A stretch of DNA of 64,000 nt. It comes from Bacteroidota bacterium. Its GTDB lineage: Bacteria > Bacteroidota > Bacteroidia > Chitinophagales > Chitinophagaceae. Below, piece by piece: positions 17,504-25,250 of this stretch (position 1 is its first letter; each line of letters starts with the position of its first letter). A program made the translations under genes and the position numbers. The stretch lies in NCBI GenBank assembly GCA_025363385.1, contig JANYEA010000133.1:1-64000 (forward strand), written 5' to 3'. The notes under the pieces are model-generated. The model was not told the DNA's origin, did no database searches, and saw nothing but the letters and a program-made list of their open reading frames with translations.

Positions 17504-18799
17504 GTGAACGAAAGAAGAGCTTTTTTACAGAAAATGGGATTACTTGCAGGAGCTTTTTCAGCAAATAGTCTTTTTAACGAAATACATGCAGCCAACTTCC
17601 AAGCGGCACAGCAGAAAATTCGGTTATTAACCCCAGAACAAGCAGCAGCTGATGAAGATTATTGGGCGGTAATTCAACAGAGTTATACTGTTAATAGCAA
17701 TTTAATTAACCTGAATAATGGGGGTGTTAGCCCTGCACCGAGGGTAGTTCAGGAAGCGGTGGCAAGGTATAACGACCTATCAAATCAGGCCCCATCTTAT
17801 TATATGTGGCGTATTTTAGACCAGGGCAGAGAGCCTTTGAGGTATAAGTTGGCGGAATTGGCTGGTTGCTCGCCTGAGGAAATAGCCATCAATCGGAATG
17901 CCACTGAGGCATTAAATACCGTGATATTTGGTTTGGATCTGAAAGCGGGAGATGAAGTAATTGGCACTAAGCAAGATTATCCGAATATGATTAATGCCTG
18001 GAAACAACGTGCCTTGCGCGAAGGGATTATTTATACGCAATTGAACTTTACATTTCCTATCGAGAACGATGCGGAAATTGTTTCTGCATATGAAAAAGCC
18101 ATCACTTCAAAAACCAAAGTGGTACATATCACGCATATCGTGAATTGGATAGGACAAATTTTGCCGGTTGCTAAAATTGCAAAAATGGCGAAGTCGAAAG
18201 GATGTGAAGTAATCGTTGATGGGGCACATAGTTTTGGTTTGTTAGATTATAAAATTCCTGATTTAGGTTGTGATTATTTTGGAACCAGTTTGCACAAGTT
18301 TTTGAGCGCGCCTATAGGAAGTGGGATGTTATGGATAAGCAAAGAGAAGATTTCTAAAGTATGGCCATTGGTATGCAATGATAATCCAAGAGGAACAGAC
18401 ATCAGAAAGTTTGAAACCATTGGTACGCGTAGCTTTCCGATAGAACAGGGGATTGGAGAAGCGGTAAATTTTCAGATGGCAATTGGATCAAAAAGGAAGG
18501 AAGATCGCATACGTTATTTGAAAAATTATTGGGCTAAGAAAGTAGCAGAGCATCCAAAAGTGAAAATTCATACATCGTTTAAACCTGAGTATTCCTGTGC
18601 CATTTGTGGTGTAAGTATTGATGGGATGACGCCTGGGGAATTAGACAATGCTCTCCTTAATAATTATAAGATCCACACGGTAGGAATCGTGTGGGAGAAT
18701 ATCAGTTGTGTGCGTATTACACCACATGTGTATACCCGTTTACAGGATCTAGATAAATTAGTATTTGCCATAAATGAACTTGCTAGTAAGCAGAAATAA
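17504..18799 (+). CDS. Tat-exported class V aminotransferase-fold PLP enzyme
   Basis: The 431-residue protein opens with a GTG whose use is supported by the twin-arginine signal that follows (NERRAFLQKMGLLAGAF, ending near NEIHA). The PLP domain is of the class V type related to isopenicillin N epimerase and cysteine desulfurases. VDGAHSFG holds the aspartate that contacts the PLP ring, and TSLHKFLSAPIG has the Schiff-base lysine near residue 265. Export of a folded cofactor enzyme fits Tat, and tatC is in this window. The substrate is unknown. A bidirectional terminator follows. Confidence 0.88.
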   Translation: MNERRAFLQKMGLLAGAFSANSLFNEIHAANFQAAQQKIRLLTPEQAAADEDYWAVIQQSYTVNSNLINLNNGGVSPAPRVVQEAVARYNDLSNQAPSYYMWRILDQGREPLRYKLAELAGCSPEEIAINRNATEALNTVIFGLDLKAGDEVIGTKQDYPNMINAWKQRALREGIIYTQLNFTFPIENDAEIVSAYEKAITSKTKVVHITHIVNWIGQILPVAKIAKMAKSKGCEVIVDGAHSFGLLDYKIPDLGCDYFGTSLHKFLSAPIGSGMLWISKEKISKVWPLVCNDNPRGTDIRKFETIGTRSFPIEQGIGEAVNFQMAIGSKRKEDRIRYLKNYWAKKVAEHPKVKIHTSFKPEYSCAICGVSIDGMTPGELDNALLNNYKIHTVGIVWENISCVRITPHVYTRLQDLDKLVFAINELASKQK

Positions 18800-18835
18800 A
18801 AAAAGCAGTTCCGGGTAATTGGAACTGCTTTTTTT
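18798..18835. terminator. Bidirectional intrinsic terminator
   Basis: The perfect 10-bp stem AAGCAGTTCC / GGAACTGCTT, with an 8-nt loop and flanking A and T runs, lies between the convergent PLP enzyme and THX genes. Confidence 0.88.
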
Positions 18836-18854
18836 AAAAGAAACGCATAAATAA

Positions 18855-18971
18855 TTATGATGACTGTTTTACAGAAAGCTTCTTTGATTTAACACCATTT
18901 GCTGGTCTACTTTTGCCAAAAGAACCTTTAAATCTTTTGCCCTTTGCGGTTTTTTTATCGCCTCTTCCCAT
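18855..18971 (-). CDS. 30S ribosomal protein THX (bTHX)
   Basis: This short gene encodes 38 residues beginning MGRGDKKTAKGKRFKGSFG and ending KLSVKQSS, extremely basic and rich in K, R and G. The MGRGDKKTxKGKRxxGSxG start is the hallmark of the small THX/Thx family first seen in the Thermus 30S subunit and widespread in Bacteroidota. There it fits in a cavity at the top of the small-subunit head. It lies downstream of HU behind a terminator hairpin and shares the terminator at 18798-18835. It is easily missed because of its length, and a longer frame on the same strand (to 19198) is spurious. Confidence 0.9.
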   Translation of the reverse strand: MGRGDKKTAKGKRFKGSFGKSRPANGVKSKKLSVKQSS

Positions 18972-19015
18972 TGTAATTTTTTTTGAATGAAATAATTGAT
19001 GAGCTGCAAAAATAG

Positions 19016-19043
19016 AAAAACCCTCGCATATGCGGGGGTTTTT
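19016..19043 (-). terminator. Intrinsic terminator of the HU gene
   Basis: The stem CCCYCGCA / TGCGGGGG around a TA loop, with A5 and T5 flanks, lies 19 nt past the HU stop. It contains one G-T wobble and could work in both directions. Confidence 0.85.
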
Positions 19044-19061
19044 CTATTTAGCCTTAAGTAA

Positions 19062-19331
19062 TTAAACTTTTGAAGCCAATTCTTTACCAGCTTTGAAGCG
19101 AGCAACTTTTTTCGCTTTGATTTTGATGGTAGCACCAGTTTGAGGGTTACGGCCTGTACGAGCAGCACGCTTAGAAACTGAGAAAGTACCAAAACCAACC
19201 AAAGTAACTTTATCGCCTTTCTTTAAAGTTTTAGTTACGGTGTCAACAAAAGAATCTAAAGCAGCGTTAGCTTGTGTTTTTGTAATGCTAGCGTCTTCAG
19301 CAATCTGTGCAATCAATTCAGCTTTGTTCAT
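19062..19331 (-). CDS. DNA-binding protein HU
   Basis: HU is a small nucleoid protein that bends DNA as a dimer. The 89-residue protein from ATG 19331 ([13 protein letters not shown]) shows the alpha-helical dimerisation body, the [22 protein letters not shown] beta-arm and the intercalating proline in RNPQTG. The frame extends 27 codons further upstream, but that part is not HU-like. A 287-nt upstream region holds degenerate repeats described separately. The gene is followed by a strong terminator. Confidence 0.95.
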   Translation of the reverse strand: MNKAELIAQIAEDASITKTQANAALDSFVDTVTKTLKKGDKVTLVGFGTFSVSKRAARTGRNPQTGATIKIKAKKVARFKAGKELASKV

Positions 19332-19429
19332 AGATGTTATTTTAATTTTATTTTTAAATCTAGACAAATTTATTTTCTTTTCATTACTAACAAATTTTTT
19401 TTTATGCACCATTTTAGCCCTAAATCCCC

Positions 19430-19592
19430 ATCAGTAAAGGGTTTCAGGCGAAAAAAGGAAAGGTGTACAAACATTGAATATGGCATTTGAATGCGCCGTA
19501 ATGCTTGCTACTAAAGGGTTTCAGGCCATTTGTGCTGAAACGCTTGCCCTAAGCGGCTTTCAGGGGAATATAGTAAAGTTTCCTGATTAGCA
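19430..19592 (-). repeat. Cluster of degenerate ~40-bp repeats upstream of HU
   Basis: On the minus strand, units starting CCTGAAACCCTTTA(G/C)T begin near 19449, 19526 and 19565 (the last as CCTGAAAGCCGCTTAG). A weaker copy, CAGGAAACTTTACT, begins near 19585. Units are about 39-43 nt, separated in one place by about 35 nt. The segment 19535-19565 can also fold, with CTGAAA..CGCTT pairing with AAGCG.TTTCAG. It could be a promoter region with repeated protein sites, or a decayed mobile repeat. Confidence 0.5.
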
Positions 19593-19618
19593 AATTGAAA
19601 AAACAAATGTTTCCACAC

Positions 19619-19924
19619 TCAATGCACAACCTGCATTAAAGTTCTAAAACTGATTACTTTATTGCCCCAAGTTGCGTATACATCATTTCTCAACTTGGCT
19701 GCAAATTTTTCGATATAAAGGTTGTAAGCTGCTTTAGATTCAGCACGGTATTGAACGGCATAAGTAGGACCTTCCGTATCATCTAGTTCCAAAATCCTCA
19801 CAAACTGAAAATGGGTAAAACAGCCCGTAAGCATGATTTCAGGTATATGCGTTTTATTCATCCATTCAACCCAAACCTCATGGATGGTGGAATCTACTTT
19901 CGTGGTTATGTTATATATATACAT
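19619..19924 (-). CDS. DUF4286 family protein
   Basis: The 101-residue protein starts MYIYNITTKVDSTIHEVWVEWM and has the alternating strand-helix pattern of a ferredoxin-like dimeric alpha-beta barrel, as in DUF4286 proteins widespread in Bacteroidota. The function is unknown. It lies 23 bp downstream of the exonuclease III gene and is probably cotranscribed with it. Confidence 0.82.
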   Translation of the reverse strand: MYIYNITTKVDSTIHEVWVEWMNKTHIPEIMLTGCFTHFQFVRILELDDTEGPTYAVQYRAESKAAYNLYIEKFAAKLRNDVYATWGNKVISFRTLMQVVH

Positions 19925-19947
19925 CTATCGAATTGATTTAAAGCGGA

Positions 19948-20715
19948 TTATTTGAGTTCTAAAAAAATCGGGCAATGGTCGCTATGCTTTACATCCGGGT
20001 ATATTTCGGCTTTTTTAAGTAGGGAAGTCAGTAAATCTGTTACACAGATATAATCGATCCTCCAACCTTTATTTTCGAGCCGAACACTTGGAAAGCGTTG
20101 ACTCCACCAACTGTAAGCTCCTGTTTTTTCAGGATGTAAATTTCGATAACTGTCAACCCAGCCCTTTTCTAAAAACTGATCCATCCAAGCGCGCTCTTCT
20201 GGTAAAAAACCGGAGGAGTTTTTATTTCCCTTGGGATCGTGTATGTCGATCGCTTTGTGCGCAATATTATAATCGCCTACTATTATTATTTGGGGTCTTG
20301 TTTTTCTTAGGTCTTCCAGGTATACAAAGAACTCATTCAGCCATTTGTATTTATAAGTCTGTCTTTCATCTCCACTTGTGCCAGAAGGGAAATATGCGTT
20401 GATCAAAGTAATATCCCCAAAATCGGCACGGATCACCCTTCCTTCAAAATCACTATGATCAATTAAATTTCCATAGAAAACCTGATCTGGCGTAAGCTTT
20501 GTAAAAATAGCTACACCGCTATATCCTTTTTTTTGTGCCGAAAACCAATAAGTCTGATAACCCAGTTCTTCGATCGATTTAAAATCTACATTGTCTTTAT
20601 GTGCTTTGGTTTCTTGTAAACAAATAATATCAGCCGGATCTGTTTTTAGCCAATCAATAAATCCTTTTTTAATTGCGGCACGAACGCCGTTAACGTTGTA
20701 TGAAATGATTCGCAT
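19948..20715 (-). CDS. xth: Exodeoxyribonuclease III / AP endonuclease
   Basis: This endonuclease/exonuclease/phosphatase-fold enzyme (255 residues) cuts DNA at abasic sites in base excision repair and removes 3' blocks. The visible motifs are YNVNGVRAA, CLQETKAHKDN with the metal-binding glutamate, NAYFPSGT, IIVGDYNIAHKAID, WWSQRFPSVRLENKGWRIDYI and KHSDHCPIFLEL with the catalytic aspartate-histidine. Length is normal. It shares a transcript with DUF4286. Confidence 0.95.
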   Translation of the reverse strand: MRIISYNVNGVRAAIKKGFIDWLKTDPADIICLQETKAHKDNVDFKSIEELGYQTYWFSAQKKGYSGVAIFTKLTPDQVFYGNLIDHSDFEGRVIRADFGDITLINAYFPSGTSGDERQTYKYKWLNEFFVYLEDLRKTRPQIIIVGDYNIAHKAIDIHDPKGNKNSSGFLPEERAWMDQFLEKGWVDSYRNLHPEKTGAYSWWSQRFPSVRLENKGWRIDYICVTDLLTSLLKKAEIYPDVKHSDHCPIFLELK

Positions 20716-20864
20716 GAAGTGAAATATGTAATTAAGTTAAAAAAATAGTTTACGAATTGAAAAAGCAAAAACGAAAAGTTTCAGGCTTATTACAACACAT
20801 AAACATATACTATCAAGAATTTAGACACAACTTTAAAGATAAGTTTTGTTGAACACAATTTCTT

Positions 20865-20896
20865 TTTGTGTTACAATCAGTTTAACATTAGTTTTG
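20865..20896 (+). promoter_or_regulatory. Bacteroidota-type promoter of the btuB leader
   Basis: TTTG (20865-20868) and TAGTTTTG (20889-20896) are separated by exactly 20 nt, matching the -33/-7 arrangement. Transcription would start near 20902, at the first base of the riboswitch. Confidence 0.75.
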
Positions 20897-20900
20897 TTAC

Positions 20901-21080
20901 GGTTTCGGTTCTGATACTGTAACAAAGTAGAAAGATTAATAGGGAATCCGGTGTAAATCCGGGACTATCCCCGTAGCTGTAAGCTCCTTAAATTGTTCAA
21001 TCTCAGTGCCACTGTCCCGATAACTCGGGATGGGAAGGCCTTGAATAATGGAGTAAGTCAGAAGACCTGCCGCCGCCATC
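20901..21080 (+). ncRNA. Cobalamin (B12) riboswitch
   Basis: The aptamer landmarks appear in order: GGTTCTGATAC near the 5' end, AGGGAATCCGGTGTAAATCC with the following GGGACT, CCCCGTAGCTGTAAG, CCACTGT, GGGAAGG, and the B12 box AAGTCAGAAGACCTGCC (21055-21071). It heads the BtuB-like receptor gene. Binding of adenosylcobalamin or a related cobalamin should lower expression. No strong intrinsic terminator is visible before the start codon, so control of translation is more likely than termination. Confidence 0.95.
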
Positions 21081-21191
21081 ACAATTTTTCAGCTTTCGGG
21101 TGAAAGGCATGAAATGTAAGCGTCGTAAGGCTTTTATATTTCTATCTTTTTTTATTTCCTGGAAGTGGTCACAACCAAAATTTTCTTAAAA

Positions 21192-23117
21192 ATGAAAAGA
21201 AAAGTTTTAGTTATGGCTGCTATCATCATCAGCAGTCAGCTACATGCACAAGACAGTTCCAATGTAAAACAGTTGGACGAAGTAATTGTTACCGCTAATA
21301 AAGTGGAGCAGAAACAAAGTAGTACCGGTAAAATGGTAACTGTCATTAATCAGGAAACTTTACAGCGCAATGCAGGTAAAACGCTTTCTGAGATCATCAA
21401 TTATCAGGCAGGTATTTTTATTAATGGTGCCAACAACAATGCAGGAACCAATCCTGATGTGTATTTACGTGGTGCAGGAACAGGCAACACATTAATATTA
21501 ATAGATGGTATTCCAGTGGGTGATCCTTCGAATATCAACAATACATTTGATCTGAATATGATCAGTTTGGGTCAGGTTGAGCGAGTAGAAATTCTCAAAG
21601 GCGCGCAAAGTACTTTATGGGGAAGTGATGCTGTTGCTGGTGTGATTAATATTATCACAAAGAAAGCAGGAAAAAATGTGATTAGCCCTACTGCCATGTT
21701 GAGTTATGGTACTTATCAAACATTTCGAGGAAATCTTGGATTGAATGGAAGTATCAAAAAATTCAGCTACCATTTAGTATATGATTATATCAATACAGGT
21801 GGATTCCCGGTTGCACATGATAGTACTGGAAAAATGAATTTCAAAAAAGATGATTTTAAACAAAATAGTTTTCAGGCAAATTTGAAATATCAGTTCAATG
21901 ATCATTTTTCTATGAAAGCTTTTAGCAACATGTCGAAATACCATGGCAGCACCGATCCAGGCGCATTTCAAAACGACAAAGACGACTATTTCAACAATAA
22001 AAACGCATTGCAAAATGTAGAGTTATTGTATACAAAAAAGGGAATGCAAATTCACTTGTCGCAAAGCTTCACACAAAGCACACGTTCCTATTTGAACGAC
22101 AGTGCCAGTGTAAGTGGTTTTGATATGTATTCAAAAGGCGATTATCATGGAAAGACTTCTAATACAGAACTTTTTGGAAATTTTGCGCTTACAAAAAATA
22201 CTAAGCTGGTATCTGGAATACAAAGATTAACGCAGCAAACAGATCAGCATTATTTAAGTATCAGTATGTATGGACCCTATGAAACAGCTTTAGGGGATAG
22301 TGCAAAGGCAAATAATATTGCTATGTATCATTCATTATTGATTACGGGAATTCAATGGTTTGATATGGAAGCAGGTTTCAGATATAATCACCATAGTATT
22401 TACGGCAATAATCTTACCTATACATTGAATCCTTCCTATCATATCAGCGATTTTGTAAAATTATTTATCAATATTTCTTCGGCTTATAAAATCCCCTCTT
22501 TATATCAGTTGTATAGCGAATATGGAAATAAAAATTTAAGCCCGGAAAAAAGTACTAATTACGAAATTGGGTTACAGGTATTTGCTAAAAATAAACAATC
22601 CAATTTTAGGGCAGCTGCATTTAAAAGAGATATCAAAGATTTGTTTGTGTTCTATACCGATCCTAATACCTATGCCAGCATGTATATCAATAGAGATAAA
22701 CAACACGATTTTGGATTTGAGTTGGAATCAACGATTGGTATTTTTAAAAAATCTAGCTGGATCAATAACCTTACTTATATAGACGGAGAAGGCGAGAATG
22801 GAGGAGTAAAAATTAAAAACCTATATCGCCGTCCTAATTTTATAATGAGCTCTACTTTCATTACTGTACTAACAAAAGGGTTTACTTTTTCTCCATCTTT
22901 CCGATTTATTGGGGAGAGATTGAGAGGAACGTATGATGCGGGTCCTGAAAAAATGCCTGCTTATTATACACTTGATTTATATTTTGGGTATGCATTATCA
23001 AAAAAATGTAAGGCGTTTATGGATTTAAGAAATATAACTAATCAAGAATACTTTGATATTGTAGGCTATAATAGCAAACGCTTTAATATGATGACGGGAA
23101 TTAGTTTGTTATTCTAA
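21192..23117 (+). CDS. btuB: TonB-dependent receptor, BtuB-like
   Basis: This is a 641-residue outer membrane receptor for vitamin B12 or a cobalamin precursor. I place the start at ATG 21192 (MKRKVLVMAAIIISSQLHAQ signal peptide) rather than the in-frame GTG at 21165. The TonB-box-like DEVIVTANK follows the signal. The plug domain (NAGKTLSEIINYQAGIFINGA, YLRGAGTGNTLILIDGIPVGDP, EILKGAQSTLWGSDAVAGVINI) precedes a 22-strand-type barrel that ends in the aromatic LLF. The riboswitch directly upstream supports the cobalamin assignment. A perfect 18-bp terminator hairpin follows. Confidence 0.9.
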   Translation: MKRKVLVMAAIIISSQLHAQDSSNVKQLDEVIVTANKVEQKQSSTGKMVTVINQETLQRNAGKTLSEIINYQAGIFINGANNNAGTNPDVYLRGAGTGNTLILIDGIPVGDPSNINNTFDLNMISLGQVERVEILKGAQSTLWGSDAVAGVINIITKKAGKNVISPTAMLSYGTYQTFRGNLGLNGSIKKFSYHLVYDYINTGGFPVAHDSTGKMNFKKDDFKQNSFQANLKYQFNDHFSMKAFSNMSKYHGSTDPGAFQNDKDDYFNNKNALQNVELLYTKKGMQIHLSQSFTQSTRSYLNDSASVSGFDMYSKGDYHGKTSNTELFGNFALTKNTKLVSGIQRLTQQTDQHYLSISMYGPYETALGDSAKANNIAMYHSLLITGIQWFDMEAGFRYNHHSIYGNNLTYTLNPSYHISDFVKLFINISSAYKIPSLYQLYSEYGNKNLSPEKSTNYEIGLQVFAKNKQSNFRAAAFKRDIKDLFVFYTDPNTYASMYINRDKQHDFGFELESTIGIFKKSSWINNLTYIDGEGENGGVKIKNLYRRPNFIMSSTFITVLTKGFTFSPSFRFIGERLRGTYDAGPEKMPAYYTLDLYFGYALSKKCKAFMDLRNITNQEYFDIVGYNSKRFNMMTGISLLF

Positions 23118-23119
23118 AT

Positions 23120-23160
23120 AATAAAAGGTCTTGATATTTGTTATCAAGACCTTTTATTAT
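23120..23160. terminator. Bidirectional intrinsic terminator
   Basis: A perfect 18-bp stem with a 5-nt loop sits between the convergent btuB and M20 amidohydrolase genes. The core is AAAGGTCTTGATA and its complement, with A and T flanks. Confidence 0.9.
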
Positions 23161-23169
23161 ATTTTTTAT

Positions 23170-24603
23170 TTAATCTTTAGGCACAGGTGGGGGTCCATCG
23201 GGCAACATCGCTTTCCATACTTCCTTACCCTTTCTCTGTAGGAATTCTGCTTTAATATCTTTTCTTAATTGTTCATTTTCAAAAAGGTCCACCATAGTAG
23301 TGCCCAATGATTTGGATGCAAAAAGCATTCCTTTGTGTCCAATACTCATTCCGCCGCAAGCCACCACCACCCAGGAATGCCATGGAGCTTCGAAAGGAGC
23401 GGTAGTTGCCATTAATGTGATTTCAGGAACGATATAGCTAACATCGCCCACATCAGTAGAGCCTCCAGGAGCCGTTTCGTTTGTTTTCTCCAAAGGCTTA
23501 ATACCTCCATTGATTCCTTTAGATTCTACCCCGTATTCTTTCATGATCTTATCAGCAAAATTTAGTTCTTCAGAGGTGTAAATAATAGGTCCCACTAAAT
23601 CCATATTATTTTGTAATGTTTTGGCACCCGTTTCATTTACTAGCAGTTCATATAAACCATTATTGAGCCTTACTTCATAAGAAACACCAGCCATTAAAGC
23701 AGCACCTTTGGCGATGTCTTTCATTCTTTCTGATACTTCAGCTACTCCGCTTCTTTTACTATCTCTGATCCAAAGCCAAACTACTGCTTCATCAGGAATT
23801 ACATTGGGAACCTTACCCGCTTTTGTAAATACATAGTGCATGCGAACACTGGGCTTTACGTGTTCACGCATATAATTCACACCTTGTGCAAAGAGTTCAG
23901 CAGCATCTAATGCACTCCTTCCGTTCCAGGGATCTGCTGCGGCGTGTGCCGATTTACCTTTAAATGAAATTGAAAAATCAGTAATCGCCTGAGAACTTTG
24001 CATATTGGCTTTATTCTCGTAATCGGGATGCCAATCAAGACAAACATCGAGGTCGTTAAATAAACCTTCTTTCGCCATCCACACTTTTCCTGCAAGGTCT
24101 TCTTCAGCAGGCGTTCCATTGAAACGAATAGTGCCTTTTAATTTTCCTGCTGCAATCAATTCTTTGATGGATACTGCTGCACCTAAACTGGCTGTGCCAA
24201 ACATATTATGGCCACATCCATGCCCGGGTGCATTTGCTAATAAAGCCTCTTTATTGGGTTGTGCTTTTTGTGATAAACCAGGTAGCGCATCAAATTCACC
24301 TAATACGCCAATGATGGGTTTACCAGATCCATATTCTGCTACAAATGCAGTGGGGATGCCAGCAACTCCTCTAGTAACTTTAAAACCTTGTGTTTCAGCA
24401 TAATCTGCCAATAACTTGGCTGATCGATGTTCACGCATGGCAATTTCGGCAAAGTCCCAAATTTGATCACTTATTTTTATGAGCTCCGCCTGGTGCTTTT
24501 CAACAGAATTTAAGACCAATGTTTTATTGGCAGAGACAGTTGGTTTTTGTGCAAATGTGTTGAGGCTTAAAACGATTCCACAGAAGAAAAAGATTTTTTG
24601 CAT
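23170..24603 (-). CDS. Secreted M20 family amidohydrolase (AbgB-like)
   Basis: This 477-residue zinc hydrolase resembles AbgB, the p-aminobenzoyl-glutamate hydrolase subunit. It has a signal peptide ending NTFAQ near residue 18. The metal ligands are in GHGCGHNMFG (near residue 130), EEDLAG and the DWHPDY region. The dimerisation domain contains ISFKGKSAHAAADPWNGRSALDA. GGSTDVGDVSY and HSWVVVACGGMSIGHKG form the C-terminal ligand region. The substrate is unproven; aminoacyl or folate breakdown products are possible. Confidence 0.87.
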   Translation of the reverse strand: MQKIFFFCGIVLSLNTFAQKPTVSANKTLVLNSVEKHQAELIKISDQIWDFAEIAMREHRSAKLLADYAETQGFKVTRGVAGIPTAFVAEYGSGKPIIGVLGEFDALPGLSQKAQPNKEALLANAPGHGCGHNMFGTASLGAAVSIKELIAAGKLKGTIRFNGTPAEEDLAGKVWMAKEGLFNDLDVCLDWHPDYENKANMQSSQAITDFSISFKGKSAHAAADPWNGRSALDAAELFAQGVNYMREHVKPSVRMHYVFTKAGKVPNVIPDEAVVWLWIRDSKRSGVAEVSERMKDIAKGAALMAGVSYEVRLNNGLYELLVNETGAKTLQNNMDLVGPIIYTSEELNFADKIMKEYGVESKGINGGIKPLEKTNETAPGGSTDVGDVSYIVPEITLMATTAPFEAPWHSWVVVACGGMSIGHKGMLFASKSLGTTMVDLFENEQLRKDIKAEFLQRKGKEVWKAMLPDGPPPVPKD

Positions 24604-24790
24604 GTTGACGTATTAGGGTAAAAAAATGCTATGGTTAAATATACATCTTCAGTAGAATAAAACTCTTTTGAAAAGGATTCTTTTGTAGGGACTCAAAGAT
24701 AAAATAAACATTTGTAATCGTTTATAATCGGATATAAATACTTATAAACCGACTGTAGGTCTAGCTAGTGTACATATTTGTTAAGTAATA

Positions 24791-24804
24791 ACTGGTATAC
24801 CAGT
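24791..24804. promoter_or_regulatory. Perfect 14-bp palindrome upstream of ssb
   Basis: ACTGGTATACCAGT is identical on both strands and lies 28 bp before the ssb start codon, within the 229-bp divergent region shared with the amidohydrolase gene. It has the size of an operator for a dimeric repressor. No protein can be assigned. Confidence 0.5.
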
Positions 24805-24832
24805 CAACATTATTCAAATAAAAAGCGAAGCT

Positions 24833-25189
24833 ATGTACGCAATGAAAAACAAGGTGCAACTCATTGGAAACCTGGGTCAGGCACCTGAAGTAAAAACCAC
24901 TGAGACCGGTAAAAAACTGGCTCAATTTTCTGTGGCAACCAATGAAAGTTACCACAATGCAGATGGTGAAAAAGTTACTGAAACTCAATGGCACCATGTA
25001 GTTGCCTGGGGAAAGTTAGCAGAGATAGTAGAAAAATACCTGAGTAAGGGAAAAGAAGTGGCCATTGAGGGTAAGCTTGTGAATAGAAATTATACCGATA
25101 AACAAGGCGTAAAACATTATATAACTGAAGTGGTTGCCAGCGATTTGTTGATGCTGGGATCTAATAAAGAAGTGGTTGTTGCTGAATAA
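24833..25189 (+). CDS. ssb: Single-stranded DNA-binding protein, short form
   Basis: This OB-fold protein of 118 residues (a second ATG three codons in is also possible) shows VQLIGNLGQAPEVK, KLAQFSVATNESY, TQWHHVVAWGKLAEIVEKYLSKGKEVAIEGKL and ITEVVASDLLML, the usual SSB strands and tryptophans. It ends EVVVAE and lacks both the disordered glycine-rich linker and the acidic tip ending in PF that recruits partner proteins. It may be an accessory SSB, with the replicative copy elsewhere. A palindrome precedes it. Confidence 0.92.
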   Translation: MYAMKNKVQLIGNLGQAPEVKTTETGKKLAQFSVATNESYHNADGEKVTETQWHHVVAWGKLAEIVEKYLSKGKEVAIEGKLVNRNYTDKQGVKHYITEVVASDLLMLGSNKEVVVAE

Positions 25190-25210
25190 TTTGTAAAATT
25201 AATTCAATAC

Positions 25211-25240
25211 ATGTTCCGGATATTTCTGTATCCGGAACAT
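25211..25240. terminator. Hairpin between ssb and the convergent gene
   Basis: The perfect 12-bp stem ATGTTCCGGATA / TATCCGGAACAT with a 6-nt loop lies 21 nt after the ssb stop and 11 nt before the stop of the convergent gene. The T run is weak, so it could be a terminator or a processing or stability hairpin. Confidence 0.6.
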
Positions 25241-25250
25241 ATTATAGTGT

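Noticed and set aside
18869..19198. 109-codon frame on the minus strand overlapping the HU gene and THX
   Set aside because: It is out of frame with both HU and THX, has a low-complexity lysine- and leucine-rich product, and crosses a terminator hairpin. The two overlapped genes are well supported.
21165..21191. GTG start nine codons upstream of the BtuB ATG
   Set aside because: It would put a hydrophilic stretch before the signal peptide; the ATG at 21192 gives a normal signal sequence.
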